Position numbers and translations under genes: made by a program. The notes beneath the pieces were generated by a model, which ran no database searches, was not told the DNA's origin, and was given only the letters and a program-made list of their open reading frames with translations. A DNA stretch of 6,319 nucleotides from Alphaproteobacteria bacterium (lineage in GTDB: Bacteria > Pseudomonadota > Alphaproteobacteria > Kiloniellales > JAKSDN01). The DNA is taken from assembly GCA_030598385.1 (NCBI GenBank), contig JAUVQB010000091.1, positions 1 to 6,319 on the forward strand, given 5' to 3'. Positions 1 to 6,319 of this stretch are shown here, piece by piece (the first letter of the stretch is position 1; the number at the start of each line of letters is the position of its first letter).

Positions 1-102
1 CCGCCACTCTAGGCAAGCCCCTGAGCTAGCACAAGAGACTGGACCGTTCGCGCAACTGGCCTTGGCAAAGAAGTTGATCCAACGGCGTAGCAGCGAAGAG
101 AA

Positions 103-1062
103 ATGCAGAAACCACCGCTCATTCTCGTACTCGCCAGTCCCCGCGGCTTCTGTGCCGGCGTGGTGCGGGCTATCGAGATTGTCGAGAAGGCTTTGCAGAA
201 GTACGGTCCGCCGGTTTATGTGCGGCACGAGATCGTGCACAACCGCTTTGTCGTCGCGTCGCTGGAGGCCAAGGGTGCGATTTTCGTGGAACAACTGGCC
301 GACGTGCCGAACGGTGTGCCCACTATATTCTCGGCCCACGGCGTCCCCAAATGGGTGCCGGCCGAGGCGCGTGAACGCGAGCTGCTCTACCTCGATGCGA
401 CCTGTCCGCTGGTCAGCAAGGTCCACCGCGAGGCCGAGCGTCACTTCCGCGAGGGCCGCAAAATCATATTGATCGGCCACGCCGGCCATCCGGAAGTGGA
501 GGGCACCATGGGCCAGCTTCCCGACGGTGCGATAGTTCTCATCCAATCGACCGAGGACGCGGAATCGCTCGCCGTGGATACGCCGGACCGGCTTGCCTAT
601 ATCACTCAGACCACGCTGTCGGTCGACGACACCGCCGACATCGTCGCCACTCTCAGGCGCCGTTTCCCGGCGATCCGTGGGCCGAAGCAGGAGGATATTT
701 GTTACGCCACGACGAACCGGCAGCAGGCGGTCAAGGCCATCGCCGCAAACTGCGATGCTTTGCTGGTGGTCGGCGCGCCCAATTCGTCCAACTCCGCCAG
801 GCTGGTGGAGGTCGCCATCAAGGCCGGCTGCCGCCAGGCCATGCTGGTGCAGCGCGGGTTCGATGTGGATTGGCAGACATTGCAGGACGTCTCGCGCCTT
901 GGCGTGACCGCTGGCGCCTCGGCGCCCGAAATCCTTGTCGAGGAAGTGATCGAGGCCTGCCGGGAACGCTTCGAGGTGACGATCAAAGAGGTGAGGGTGA
1001 CCAGCGAGGACGTCCAATTCAAGCTGCCGCGAGAGCTGGCTCACGCCGCCACGCGGGCCTAG
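103..1062 (+). CDS. ispH: 4-hydroxy-3-methylbut-2-enyl diphosphate reductase (IspH/LytB)
   Basis: IspH is the cytosolic [4Fe-4S] enzyme of the last MEP-pathway step. It reductively dehydrates HMBPP to isopentenyl and dimethylallyl diphosphate, the precursors of quinones, hopanoids and undecaprenyl carriers. The 319-residue protein is full length (E. coli 316) and collinear with it. The three cluster cysteines are visible: C17 in [10 protein letters not shown]101 in DATCPLV and C200 in DICYATTNR. The substrate pocket is also present: H46 (HEIVHNR), H79 (FSAHGV), H129 and the proton-relay E131 ([14 protein letters not shown]), and the NSSNS diphosphate-binding motif at 227-231. The start is chosen because the first cysteine lies at the usual distance from it, and a weak purine-rich stretch (GAAGAGA) precedes the ATG. 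It is first of three rightward genes, with 61 bp to thrB. No clear promoter is visible in the 102 bp upstream. Nothing is odd; identification is secure. Confidence 0.97.
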   Translation: MQKPPLILVLASPRGFCAGVVRAIEIVEKALQKYGPPVYVRHEIVHNRFVVASLEAKGAIFVEQLADVPNGVPTIFSAHGVPKWVPAEARERELLYLDATCPLVSKVHREAERHFREGRKIILIGHAGHPEVEGTMGQLPDGAIVLIQSTEDAESLAVDTPDRLAYITQTTLSVDDTADIVATLRRRFPAIRGPKQEDICYATTNRQQAVKAIAANCDALLVVGAPNSSNSARLVEVAIKAGCRQAMLVQRGFDVDWQTLQDVSRLGVTAGASAPEILVEEVIEACRERFEVTIKEVRVTSEDVQFKLPRELAHAATRA

Positions 1063-1123
1063 CGATCCGGCCGCCGAGGCCGTTCGGCCAGCTTCCCAAG
1101 CCAACTCCAGCGACGATTTCCCC

Positions 1124-2086
1124 ATGGCCGTTTACACCGAGGTTTCCGACGAGGAGCTGCAGGCCTTCCTGCGGCACTACGACCTTGGCGAAGTGACCTC
1201 CTTCAAGGGCATCGCCGAAGGGGTCGAGAACTCCAACTACCTGCTGCGCACCACCAAGGGCAGCTACATCATGACCCTCTACGAGAAGCGCGTTCGCCCG
1301 GAGGACCTGCCCTACTTCCTCGGACTGATGGACCATCTCGCCGGCCGCGGCATCCGCTGTCCGACGCCATTGCGGGGCCGTGACGGAGACGCCCTGCGCC
1401 TGCTCTGCGGCCGGCCGGCGGTCATCGTCAGCTTCCTGGACGGGCTTTGGCCCCGCCGCATTCTGCCGGAGCACTGCCAGAAACTCGGCCAGGCCATGGC
1501 CGAGATGCACCTGGCCGGCGCGGACTTTGCGCTCAACCGGGAAAACAACCTCTCGGTCACGGGCTGGCGTCCGCTGTTCGAAGCCTGCGCGCCGAGCGCC
1601 GACCAGGTCCAAGAGGGCTTGGCCGACCAGCTCTCCGAGGAGTTGACTCATTTGGAAAAGGCTTGGCCGGAGGACCTACCGGGCGGCGTGATCCATGCCG
1701 ATCTCTTTCCCGACAATGTCTTCTTCCTCGCCAACGAGCTCTCCGGCCTGATCGATTTCTATTTCGCCTGCAACGACTTTTTCGCTTACGACCTGGCGGT
1801 CTGTCTCAATGCCTGGTGTTTCGAACCGGACCGCGCCTTCAACATCACCAAGGCGCGGCTCATGCTGCAGGCGTACCGGCGGGTGCGCCCCATTTCGGAC
1901 CAGGAGCTCGAGGCGTTGCCCCTGTTGGCGCGCGGCAGCGCCCTCAGATTCCTGCTGACGCGCCTCTACGATCTCTTGAACCATCCGACCGGCGCCCTGG
2001 TCGATCCGAAAGACCCACTTGAGTACTGGCACAAGCTGCGCTTTCATCAAGCCGTGCGTGGCCCCGGCGCCTACGGCCTCGACTGA
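1124..2086 (+). CDS. thrB: Homoserine kinase, APH-fold type (thrB_alt)
   Basis: ThrB phosphorylates L-homoserine with ATP to O-phosphohomoserine, the substrate of threonine synthase, in the cytoplasm. The 320-residue protein belongs to the aminoglycoside-phosphotransferase-like kinase fold used for this step in many alphaproteobacteria and pseudomonads, not the GHMP-kinase ThrB of E. coli. The N-lobe carries the characteristic block [14 protein letters not shown] (28-41) followed by [12 protein letters not shown] (46-57). The catalytic loop is [13 protein letters not shown], with H191, D193 and N198, and the metal-binding aspartate is D211 in [10 protein letters not shown]. Length matches the family. 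The start fits the usual [13 protein letters not shown]-terminus, although no good Shine-Dalgarno precedes it; translation may rely on coupling or a weak site. It lies 61 bp after ispH and 4 bp before rnhA, so co-transcription is likely. Related APH-fold kinases act on other small alcohols or amines, but this motif set and the neighbours favour homoserine kinase. Confidence 0.93.
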   Translation: MAVYTEVSDEELQAFLRHYDLGEVTSFKGIAEGVENSNYLLRTTKGSYIMTLYEKRVRPEDLPYFLGLMDHLAGRGIRCPTPLRGRDGDALRLLCGRPAVIVSFLDGLWPRRILPEHCQKLGQAMAEMHLAGADFALNRENNLSVTGWRPLFEACAPSADQVQEGLADQLSEELTHLEKAWPEDLPGGVIHADLFPDNVFFLANELSGLIDFYFACNDFFAYDLAVCLNAWCFEPDRAFNITKARLMLQAYRRVRPISDQELEALPLLARGSALRFLLTRLYDLLNHPTGALVDPKDPLEYWHKLRFHQAVRGPGAYGLD

Positions 2087-2090
2087 TTCG

Positions 2091-2552
2091 ATGGCGACGA
2101 GCGAAGGGCGGATCGAGATCTTCACCGACGGGGCCTGCTCCGGCAATCCGGGGCCGGGCGGTTGGGGCGCGGTGATGCGGTTCAAGGGCGTGGAAAAGGA
2201 GCTGAGCGGCGGCGAGCCGGCAACCACCAACAACCGTATGGAGCTGATGGCCGCGATCGCCGCGCTGGAGGCCCTCAAGCGCCCGTCCGAGGTCGCGCTT
2301 ACGACCGACAGCACCTATCTGCGCGACGGCATCACCCGTTGGATTCACGATTGGAAACGCCGGAACTGGAAGACCGCCGCCAAGAAACCGGTGAAGAACG
2401 TCGACCTCTGGCAGCGCCTGGAGGCCGCGATCGCGCCCCATCGGGTGACTTGGCATTGGGTGCGGGGGCACACGGGCCACCCGGAGAACGAGCGGGCCGA
2501 CGCGTTGGCGCGCGCGGCCCTGGAGAGCCACCGCCGCCCTGCCGGGAATTGA
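2091..2552 (+). CDS. rnhA: Ribonuclease HI
   Basis: This 153-residue enzyme cuts the RNA strand of RNA:DNA hybrids, for example R-loops and primer remnants. All catalytic residues are present with a constant +3 offset from E. coli RNase HI: D13 ([17 protein letters not shown]), E51 (TTNNRMEL), D73 (LTTDSTYL), H127 ([15 protein letters not shown]) and D137. The basic hybrid-binding handle is seen as [20 protein letters not shown] (84-103). The open frame extends upstream to an ATG at 2019 inside thrB, but that adds 24 residues outside the family. The ATG at 2091 begins the canonical N-terminus and lies 4 bp after the thrB stop, so translational coupling to thrB is probable. It is the last gene of the rightward cluster; its stop faces the stop of the peroxiredoxin gene across 24 bp, with no obvious intrinsic terminator between them. 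Confidence 0.96.
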   Translation: MATSEGRIEIFTDGACSGNPGPGGWGAVMRFKGVEKELSGGEPATTNNRMELMAAIAALEALKRPSEVALTTDSTYLRDGITRWIHDWKRRNWKTAAKKPVKNVDLWQRLEAAIAPHRVTWHWVRGHTGHPENERADALARAALESHRRPAGN

Positions 2553-2576
2553 GGGTTTAGGAGGCCTGGCTAGGAA

Positions 2577-3062
2577 CTATAGCGCCGCGAGGATCGCTTC
2601 CGCGCTGGAGACCTCGAACGCACCGCCCTGTTCCACGTTCACGGCCGTCACCACGCCGTCATCGACGATCATGGCATAGCGCTGGGAGCGCAGGCCGAAG
2701 CCCCGGTTGTCGAGGTCCAGTTCCAGGCCGAGCGCCTTTGTGAAGACGGCGCTGCCGTCGGCCAGCATCAGCACCTTGTCCTCGACGCCTTGGTCCTTGC
2801 CCCAGGCGCCCATGACGAAGGCATCGTTGACCGAGAGGCAGGCGATGGTGTCGACGCCCTTGGCCCTGATCGCCTCGGCCTGCTGCACGAAGCCCGGCAG
2901 ATGTTTGGCCGAGCAAGTTGGGGTGAAGGCGCCGGGAAGCGCGAAGAGAACCACCTTCTTGCCGCCGAACACCTCATCCGTCGAGATATCGGCCGGGCCG
3001 CTGTCGGTCATATGTTGCAGGGTCGTGCTTGGGACCTTATCGCCAACCTGTATCGCCATCAT
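2577..3062 (-). CDS. Peroxiredoxin, Prx5 subfamily (AhpC/TSA-Redoxin superfamily)
   Basis: This thiol peroxidase reduces hydrogen peroxide and organic hydroperoxides through a reactive cysteine. The 161-residue protein shows the Prx5 active site FALPGAFTPTCSAKHLPGF, with P43, T47 and peroxidatic C50, plus the conserved active-site arginine R128 in RSQRYAMIVDDG. A second cysteine, C75 (TIACLSVND), sits where Prx5 proteins commonly have one. No cysteine lies in the C-terminal part where the resolving cysteine of atypical 2-Cys Prx5 occurs, so a 1-Cys mechanism recycled by glutathione/glutaredoxin or thioredoxin is inferred. There is no signal peptide, so it should be cytosolic. The start is at tandem ATG codons (3062 and 3059), with an AAGGGG-type ribosome site just upstream on the minus strand. 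It converges with rnhA and lies downstream of the DsbD-family gene on the same strand, separated by the inverted-repeat element. Confidence 0.94.
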   Translation of the reverse strand: MMAIQVGDKVPSTTLQHMTDSGPADISTDEVFGGKKVVLFALPGAFTPTCSAKHLPGFVQQAEAIRAKGVDTIACLSVNDAFVMGAWGKDQGVEDKVLMLADGSAVFTKALGLELDLDNRGFGLRSQRYAMIVDDGVVTAVNVEQGGAFEVSSAEAILAAL

Positions 3063-3194
3063 CGCTTTCCCCTTGTTCGCCTTGGAGCCGCCGCCCGCGC
3101 TTTCGTCGGGTCGATCCCTTCAATCCTTACCCTTGGGCCGATCCTTAACATTGGAGCAGCTTCACTGTCAGCCCTTTAGGCCGTTCCGGCTCTC

Positions 3195-3226
3195 ATACCA
3201 AGTCTCGATATTGAACACCCATCTCA
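3195..3226 (+). repeat. Left arm of the 32-bp inverted repeat
   Basis: This arm starts ATACCAAGTCTCG and ends ACCCATCTCA. It pairs with 3326-3357 with one mismatch at G3202. It lies 132 bp upstream of the peroxiredoxin start codon, so a transcript reading leftward out of the DsbD-family gene would contain both arms and could form a 32-bp stem. Confidence 0.9.
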
Positions 3227-3325
3227 TGGGGCGGAGCGGCCGGCCGGCTAGGAGCAATGGCCGCGGTGGTGTGGGGGGGCACCATAAGGCCTTTGCGACG
3301 ACGTCGAGCGGGCCGGAGAGCGCGG

Positions 3326-3357
3326 TGAGATGGGTGTTCAATATCGAGATTTGGTAT
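3326..3357 (-). repeat. Right arm of the 32-bp inverted repeat
   Basis: On the minus strand this arm starts ATACCAAATCTCG and ends ACCCATCTCA, mirroring the left arm except at T3350. Its outermost base, 3357, is also the last base of the TGA stop of the leftward DsbD-family gene, so the repeat begins exactly where coding ends. Confidence 0.9.
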
Positions 3358-5480
3358 CATGGGCCGGCCAATTTTGGCAACCCGCCCGCCGCCTTGCCGG
3401 TCGCGGCCAGGACGGACTTCACGGTCAGCAGCTCCGGTAAGGTCTCGCCCGCCGGCGCACCGGGGCCGTAGACGACGTTGAAGGGGATGCCGTAGCGCCC
3501 GAAGGCCGCCAAATAGCCGGAGATCTCTTCGCTCGGCAAGGTCCAATCGGCGCGCATGCGCACAACCCCGTGGGCCTCGAAATCCTCGATCACGTCCGCC
3601 GTGTCGATCACCAGCTTCTTGTTGACCTGGCAGGTCAGGCACCAATCCGCCGTGACATCGACGAACACCACCTGGCCGGCAGCGACCCGGCGCGCGATCT
3701 CCGCCTGGTCGAAGGCGATCCAGCCATCTCCGGCGCCGGCATTGGCACCCGGCCCGGCCGGGGCGAAACCGACCGGCAGGACCAAGACGGCCAAAGCCAA
3801 GAGCGTCGCCAGCGCCGGGCCGAGCGACTTCTTGAGGCGCGTCCGAAACCCGAGGACCGCACCGAGCGAGAGCAACAGCGCACCGGCCAGGACCGCAGCC
3901 GCCATGGAAACCTGTCCGGCCAGCACACTCAACAGCCACACCGCCGTGCCCGCCAGCGCCAGCCCGAGAATTCGCCGCAGCGTGACCATCCAGGCCCCAG
4001 GGCGGGGCAAGCGGGTGGCCAGCCCGGGAAAGGCGGCCACGCAGATATAGGGCAGCGCGAGGCCGACCCCCAGGGCAGCGAAGACCATCAGGATCTCAAC
4101 GGGCCCCCGGGCCAAGGCAAAGCCCACCGCCGTGCCCAGGAAGGGAGCCGAACAGGGGGTCGCCAGCAGGGTGGCGAAGGCGCCCGCCGAGAAGTGGCCG
4201 ACCAGGCCATGGCCCTGGCCGCCGCCGGCCACGTCGGCGAGCGCCCGCGGCAAGGGAATCTCGAAGAATCCGAACAGGTTACAGGCGAACAGCGTGAGCA
4301 GCACGGCCATCGCGGTCAAGAACAGCGGCTGCTGGAACTGGATGCCCCAGCCGGCCGCCATGCCGCCGGCCTTCAAGCCGATCGCGACTCCCGCCAGCAC
4401 CAGGAAGGAGAACAGAATGCCGGCGGCGGACGCCAGGAAACTGAACCGCACGTCGCCCCGGTCCCGGCCGCCCTGCTTCACCACCGACAGCAGCTTGATC
4501 GACAGCACCGGCAAGACGCAGGGCATGAGGTTGAGAATCAAGCCGCCCAGAACGGCCAAGGCCAACATCTGCAGGAGAGTCCCGGCATCGACCGGGACCG
4601 GGCTCGCCATACCCGGCGCATAGCGCGTGACGGCGACCTGCTCCATGCTCCGCCGACCGTCGGTCAGCGTCAAGGTGACCATCTTGCCCTCGAGCACGCC
4701 CTCGGCCAGCAGCCCACGTTCGCTGCGGAGCCGGAGCACGGCTTCTTGCCGGCCCTCCGCGAACGCGACCTCCGGCGCGGCAAAGAGATAGCCCGGCGGC
4801 CCTTCGACCAAGAGATCCGGCGCCTCGAAGGGTATCTCCGAACGCGCCACCACCTCGAGAACCGGATCCTCCGGATCGCCGACCAGCATGGCGCTGGCGA
4901 GGGCAAGACCCGCGGCCCGGCCGTCGCCAGGCACCAGCCGCTCGGCCTGGGAGATCAGGAACCCCTCGGCCGAAGGCGGGATGCCGCCGGCCGGCAGGTC
5001 CAGCGCAAGCGTCCCGTCGTGGGGTATGCAAATGTCCGAGCAGATTAGATAGGTGAGCTGCGCCGTGAGACGCACCGGCTCACCGGCCCGCTCGGCGCGG
5101 GCGTGGATCGGCAAGACGACCTCGCCGGAATAGCCGAAGGTGTCCAGGCCGAACAGGGTGAAGCGGTGCGGCGCCGGCCAGCGCATCTCGGCCGACGACA
5201 AATTGTCCGATCCGGACCAGTCGACGGCCGGCGGGATGCCGGCCTCGCCCGGGGTACGCCAATAGATCTTCCAGCCCGGCTCGAGGCTGAACTGAAGACC
5301 AAGGCGCAGTTCGTCGGCGGACTGCCCGCCGGACTCATCTGTAGACTGCCCGCCCCCGGCCGCCAGAAGCCGCACGCGGGCCTGGTCGTGGTCCAGCCAT
5401 TGGCTCGTCAAGGCGCCGGCCGGCCCCAGTCCCGCTGCCATGAAAAAAATCGCCAGGAGCAGCCTGGCAAGGCTTCGCAT
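3357..5480 (-). CDS. DsbD/ScsB-family transmembrane thiol-disulfide reductase
   Basis: Members take electrons from cytosolic thioredoxin and pass them across the inner membrane to periplasmic thiol proteins. The 707-residue order is as follows. A signal peptide covers 1-23 (MRSLARLLLAIFF, ending AGA). A periplasmic N-domain (about 24-290) carries the pair C147/C151 in LICSDICIPHDG. About eight membrane segments lie near 302-326, 346-369, 385-406, 430-456, 461-484, 504-524, 526-545 and 556-574, with redox cysteines C321 (LMPCVLP) and C443 (ATPCSAPF). The C-terminal thioredoxin domain has DWCLTC (C614, C617) and cis-proline P666. Two further membrane cysteines, C400 and C480, have no assigned role. 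Length and the CxxxC N-domain resemble ScsB-type proteins more than E. coli DsbD. The ATG at 5480 is preferred because it begins a textbook signal peptide and has GGAG upstream; in-frame ATGs at 5513 and 5543 lack ribosome sites. The stop abuts the inverted-repeat element; yqgE is divergent. Confidence 0.92.
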   Translation of the reverse strand: MRSLARLLLAIFFMAAGLGPAGALTSQWLDHDQARVRLLAAGGGQSTDESGGQSADELRLGLQFSLEPGWKIYWRTPGEAGIPPAVDWSGSDNLSSAEMRWPAPHRFTLFGLDTFGYSGEVVLPIHARAERAGEPVRLTAQLTYLICSDICIPHDGTLALDLPAGGIPPSAEGFLISQAERLVPGDGRAAGLALASAMLVGDPEDPVLEVVARSEIPFEAPDLLVEGPPGYLFAAPEVAFAEGRQEAVLRLRSERGLLAEGVLEGKMVTLTLTDGRRSMEQVAVTRYAPGMASPVPVDAGTLLQMLALAVLGGLILNLMPCVLPVLSIKLLSVVKQGGRDRGDVRFSFLASAAGILFSFLVLAGVAIGLKAGGMAAGWGIQFQQPLFLTAMAVLLTLFACNLFGFFEIPLPRALADVAGGGQGHGLVGHFSAGAFATLLATPCSAPFLGTAVGFALARGPVEILMVFAALGVGLALPYICVAAFPGLATRLPRPGAWMVTLRRILGLALAGTAVWLLSVLAGQVSMAAAVLAGALLLSLGAVLGFRTRLKKSLGPALATLLALAVLVLPVGFAPAGPGANAGAGDGWIAFDQAEIARRVAAGQVVFVDVTADWCLTCQVNKKLVIDTADVIEDFEAHGVVRMRADWTLPSEEISGYLAAFGRYGIPFNVVYGPGAPAGETLPELLTVKSVLAATGKAAGGLPKLAGP

Positions 5481-5527
5481 GGGCCGTCCCGCTCCATAGA
5501 GTTGCTTTGTCATGCGCGCAGTACTAG

Positions 5528-5564
5528 TTAACCTGAAAGTCATCTAATATATAGTAACCATTAG
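5528..5564. promoter_or_regulatory. AT-rich core of the divergent promoter region
   Basis: This is a conspicuous AT-rich patch in a GC-rich window, between the leftward DsbD-family gene and the rightward yqgE. On the plus strand TTAACC (5528-5533), 16 bp and TATAGT (5550-5555) make a plausible sigma70-type promoter for yqgE, which would give a leader of roughly 165 nt. On the minus strand TATATT and TACTAT hexamers occur, but I see no good -35 partner. A leftward start in this patch would fall at or after the ATG at 5543, which supports the shorter reductase start at 5480. Promoter calls by eye are weak. Confidence 0.3.
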
Positions 5565-5635
5565 GCAACTTGAGGACCTCACATTCACGTGTTGTCAGCC
5601 GTTCCGTCCGACCGGCCAGGTCGACGCGGAGGGGC

Positions 5636-5668
5636 GCCGTAATCCGGTGCGAACGGGCCTGTTACGGC
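5636..5668 (+). promoter_or_regulatory. Nested hairpin in the yqgE leader
   Basis: GCCGTAA (5636-5642) and TTACGGC (5662-5668) form a perfect 7-bp inverted repeat around a 19-nt loop, which itself contains a CCG/CGG mini-stem. A second possible hairpin lies just upstream at 5603-5630 (CGACC with GGTCG, flanked by TCCG and CGGA across a small internal loop). Both would be in the 5' leader of yqgE. No T-run follows, so it is not an intrinsic terminator. It matches no riboswitch family that I recognise. It could be a regulator-binding site, a leader structure or chance in GC-rich DNA. Confidence 0.3.
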
Positions 5669-5727
5669 AGAATTTGGCAAGGTAGGGTCATAGGGTTTCC
5701 GCCGGATCGAGCCAACCTCTGAACGCC

Positions 5728-6297
5728 ATGAACGACCAAGAAGAAGGATATCTCACCGGCCAGCTGCTGATCGCCATGCCTGGCATGGCCGATCCGCGCT
5801 TTGCGAGAACGGTGGTCTACATCTGTGCCCACAACGAAGAGGGCGCCATGGGCCTGGTCGTCAATCGCTTGATCGGCTCCATCACCTTCCCGGATCTGCT
5901 GGAGCAGCTTGACATCGAAAGCGCCGGCCTGGGCGAAGACATTGAGGTGCACTTCGGCGGACCGGTCGAGTCCGGGCGCGGCTTCGTGCTTCATTCCGCC
6001 GAATACGAGCAGGACGGGACCCTCAAGGTCACCAATCTGATGTCACTGACCGCCACCATCGATATCTTGCGCGATATCGCGTCCGGCGGCGGTCCGCGCC
6101 ACAGCATGCTGGCCTTGGGCTACGCAGGCTGGGGTCCGGGGCAGTTGGATTCGGAAATTCAGGCCAACGGCTGGCTGAATGTGGAGGCTGACGAAGGTCT
6201 GGTGTTCGATCAGAATCTCGATGGCAAATGGGAACGGGCCATCTCGAAGCTCGGAATCGACCCCTCCATGCTCTCCGGCGACGCCGGCCACGCCTGA
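5728..6297 (+). CDS. YqgE/AlgH family protein (UPF0301, DUF179)
   Basis: This 189-residue protein is a full-length member of the YqgE/AlgH family, whose biochemical role is unsettled; a Pseudomonas member was named AlgH for an effect on alginate production. The family signature blocks are all present: [19 protein letters not shown] (7-25), [20 protein letters not shown] (28-47), [17 protein letters not shown] (74-90) and [20 protein letters not shown] (130-149). There is no signal peptide or membrane segment, so it is presumably cytosolic. The ATG at 5728 is required to include the first conserved block; the next in-frame methionine is inside it. No strong Shine-Dalgarno is visible before the start. 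It is divergent from the DsbD-family gene across about 250 bp. The stop lies 22 bp before the window end, so any operon partner downstream is out of view. A redox role is suggested only by its neighbours. Confidence 0.95.
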   Translation: MNDQEEGYLTGQLLIAMPGMADPRFARTVVYICAHNEEGAMGLVVNRLIGSITFPDLLEQLDIESAGLGEDIEVHFGGPVESGRGFVLHSAEYEQDGTLKVTNLMSLTATIDILRDIASGGGPRHSMLALGYAGWGPGQLDSEIQANGWLNVEADEGLVFDQNLDGKWERAISKLGIDPSMLSGDAGHA

Positions 6298-6319
6298 CAA
6301 GAAAATCCCGGCCCACCCG

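Larger units (their letters stand above)
3195..3357. mobile_element. Putative MITE-like element with 32-bp terminal inverted repeats
   Basis: The non-coding gap between the peroxiredoxin and the DsbD-family gene holds two 32-bp arms, 3195-3226 and 3326-3357. They are reverse complements at 31 of 32 positions; the single difference is G3202 against T3350. The shared core reads TCTCGATATTGAACACCC on the plus strand at the left arm. Between them lies a 99-bp GC-rich centre with no convincing gene. TA dinucleotides sit symmetrically near both ends (3196-3197 and 3355-3356). They would fit the TA target duplication of IS630/Tc1-mariner-type elements, leaving a 157-bp element starting CCAA; because TA is self-complementary it could equally belong to the repeat. 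No transposase is present, so it would be non-autonomous. Alternatives are a long-range RNA stem processed by RNase III, or a bidirectional 3'-end structure. The inverted repeat itself is certain; the mobile origin is inferred. Confidence 0.5.

Noticed and set aside
1078..1089. Small palindrome GGCCGTTCGGCC between ispH and thrB, possible terminator
   Set aside because: The stem is only 4-5 bp with no T-run, and the genes look co-transcribed. GC-rich spacers produce such palindromes by chance.
2019..2090. Upstream extension of rnhA to an ATG inside thrB
   Set aside because: The extra 24 residues lie outside the RNase HI family and overlap thrB; the ATG at 2091 gives the standard N-terminus.
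3123..3147. Two ATCCTTA heptamers 18 bp apart upstream of the peroxiredoxin
   Set aside because: The repeats are short, the spacing is not a helical multiple, and they match no regulator site I know.
3145..3171. CTGACA (minus strand, 3166-3171) and TGTTAA (3145-3150) as a peroxiredoxin promoter
   Set aside because: The -10 matches poorly (3 of 6) and the spacer is only 15 bp. A promoter is expected in this area but this one is not convincing.
2707..3471. A 254-codon plus-strand open frame spanning the peroxiredoxin, the gap and the inverted repeats
   Set aside because: It overlaps two well-supported genes in antisense, has no recognisable domain, and crosses the repeat element in a way a real gene would not be expected to.
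3570..5048. A 492-codon plus-strand open frame opposite the reductase gene
   Set aside because: It is antisense to a gene with clear family motifs, its translation is low-complexity Gln/Arg/Gly-rich, and long antisense frames are expected in GC-rich coding DNA.
5586..5591. CACGTG hexamer in the divergent region
   Set aside because: A six-base palindrome alone is not evidence of a regulator site; the flanks are not symmetric.
5641..5668. Resemblance of AATCCGGTGCGAACGGG to part of a cobalamin riboswitch
   Set aside because: The hallmark GCCACTG B12-box and the rest of the aptamer are absent, and yqgE is not a cobalamin gene.

Overview
This 6.3 kb window is GC-rich and reads as an ordinary chromosomal housekeeping region of an alphaproteobacterium. 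The evidence is the gene order ispH-thrB-rnhA facing a Prx5-type peroxiredoxin, the APH-fold (thrB_alt type) homoserine kinase, the ScsB-like long form of the DsbD reductase and a YqgE/AlgH protein. My recollection is that this neighbourhood is shared by Rhizobiales and Rhodospirillales; I could not check the exact order. The genus cannot be determined from the sequence alone.

Layout: ispH (103-1062), thrB (1124-2086) and rnhA (2091-2552) run rightward as a tight probable operon. They meet a leftward peroxiredoxin gene (2577-3062) tail to tail, only 24 bp apart. A 294-bp gap follows (3063-3356). It has no convincing gene but holds the most unusual structure here: a 163-bp element bounded by 32-bp inverted repeats that differ at one base. 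Its right end touches the stop codon of the next gene. That gene (3357-5480, leftward) encodes a DsbD/ScsB-type transmembrane thiol-disulfide reductase with a signal peptide, a periplasmic dicysteine domain, about eight membrane segments and a C-terminal thioredoxin domain. A divergent regulatory region (5481-5727), with an AT-rich core and a small nested hairpin, separates it from yqgE (5728-6297, rightward).

Functionally, the rightward operon combines isoprenoid precursor synthesis (last MEP-pathway step), threonine synthesis and RNA:DNA hybrid removal; these jobs are unrelated and the linkage looks historical. The two leftward genes share a redox theme: reducing power delivered across the inner membrane, and peroxide removal. 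The peroxiredoxin has no export signal, so a direct link is unproven.

I found no RNA gene, CRISPR array, prophage, transposase, toxin-antitoxin pair or clearly new system. The items most worth following are the MITE-like inverted-repeat element at the reductase stop codon and the possible structured leader of yqgE.
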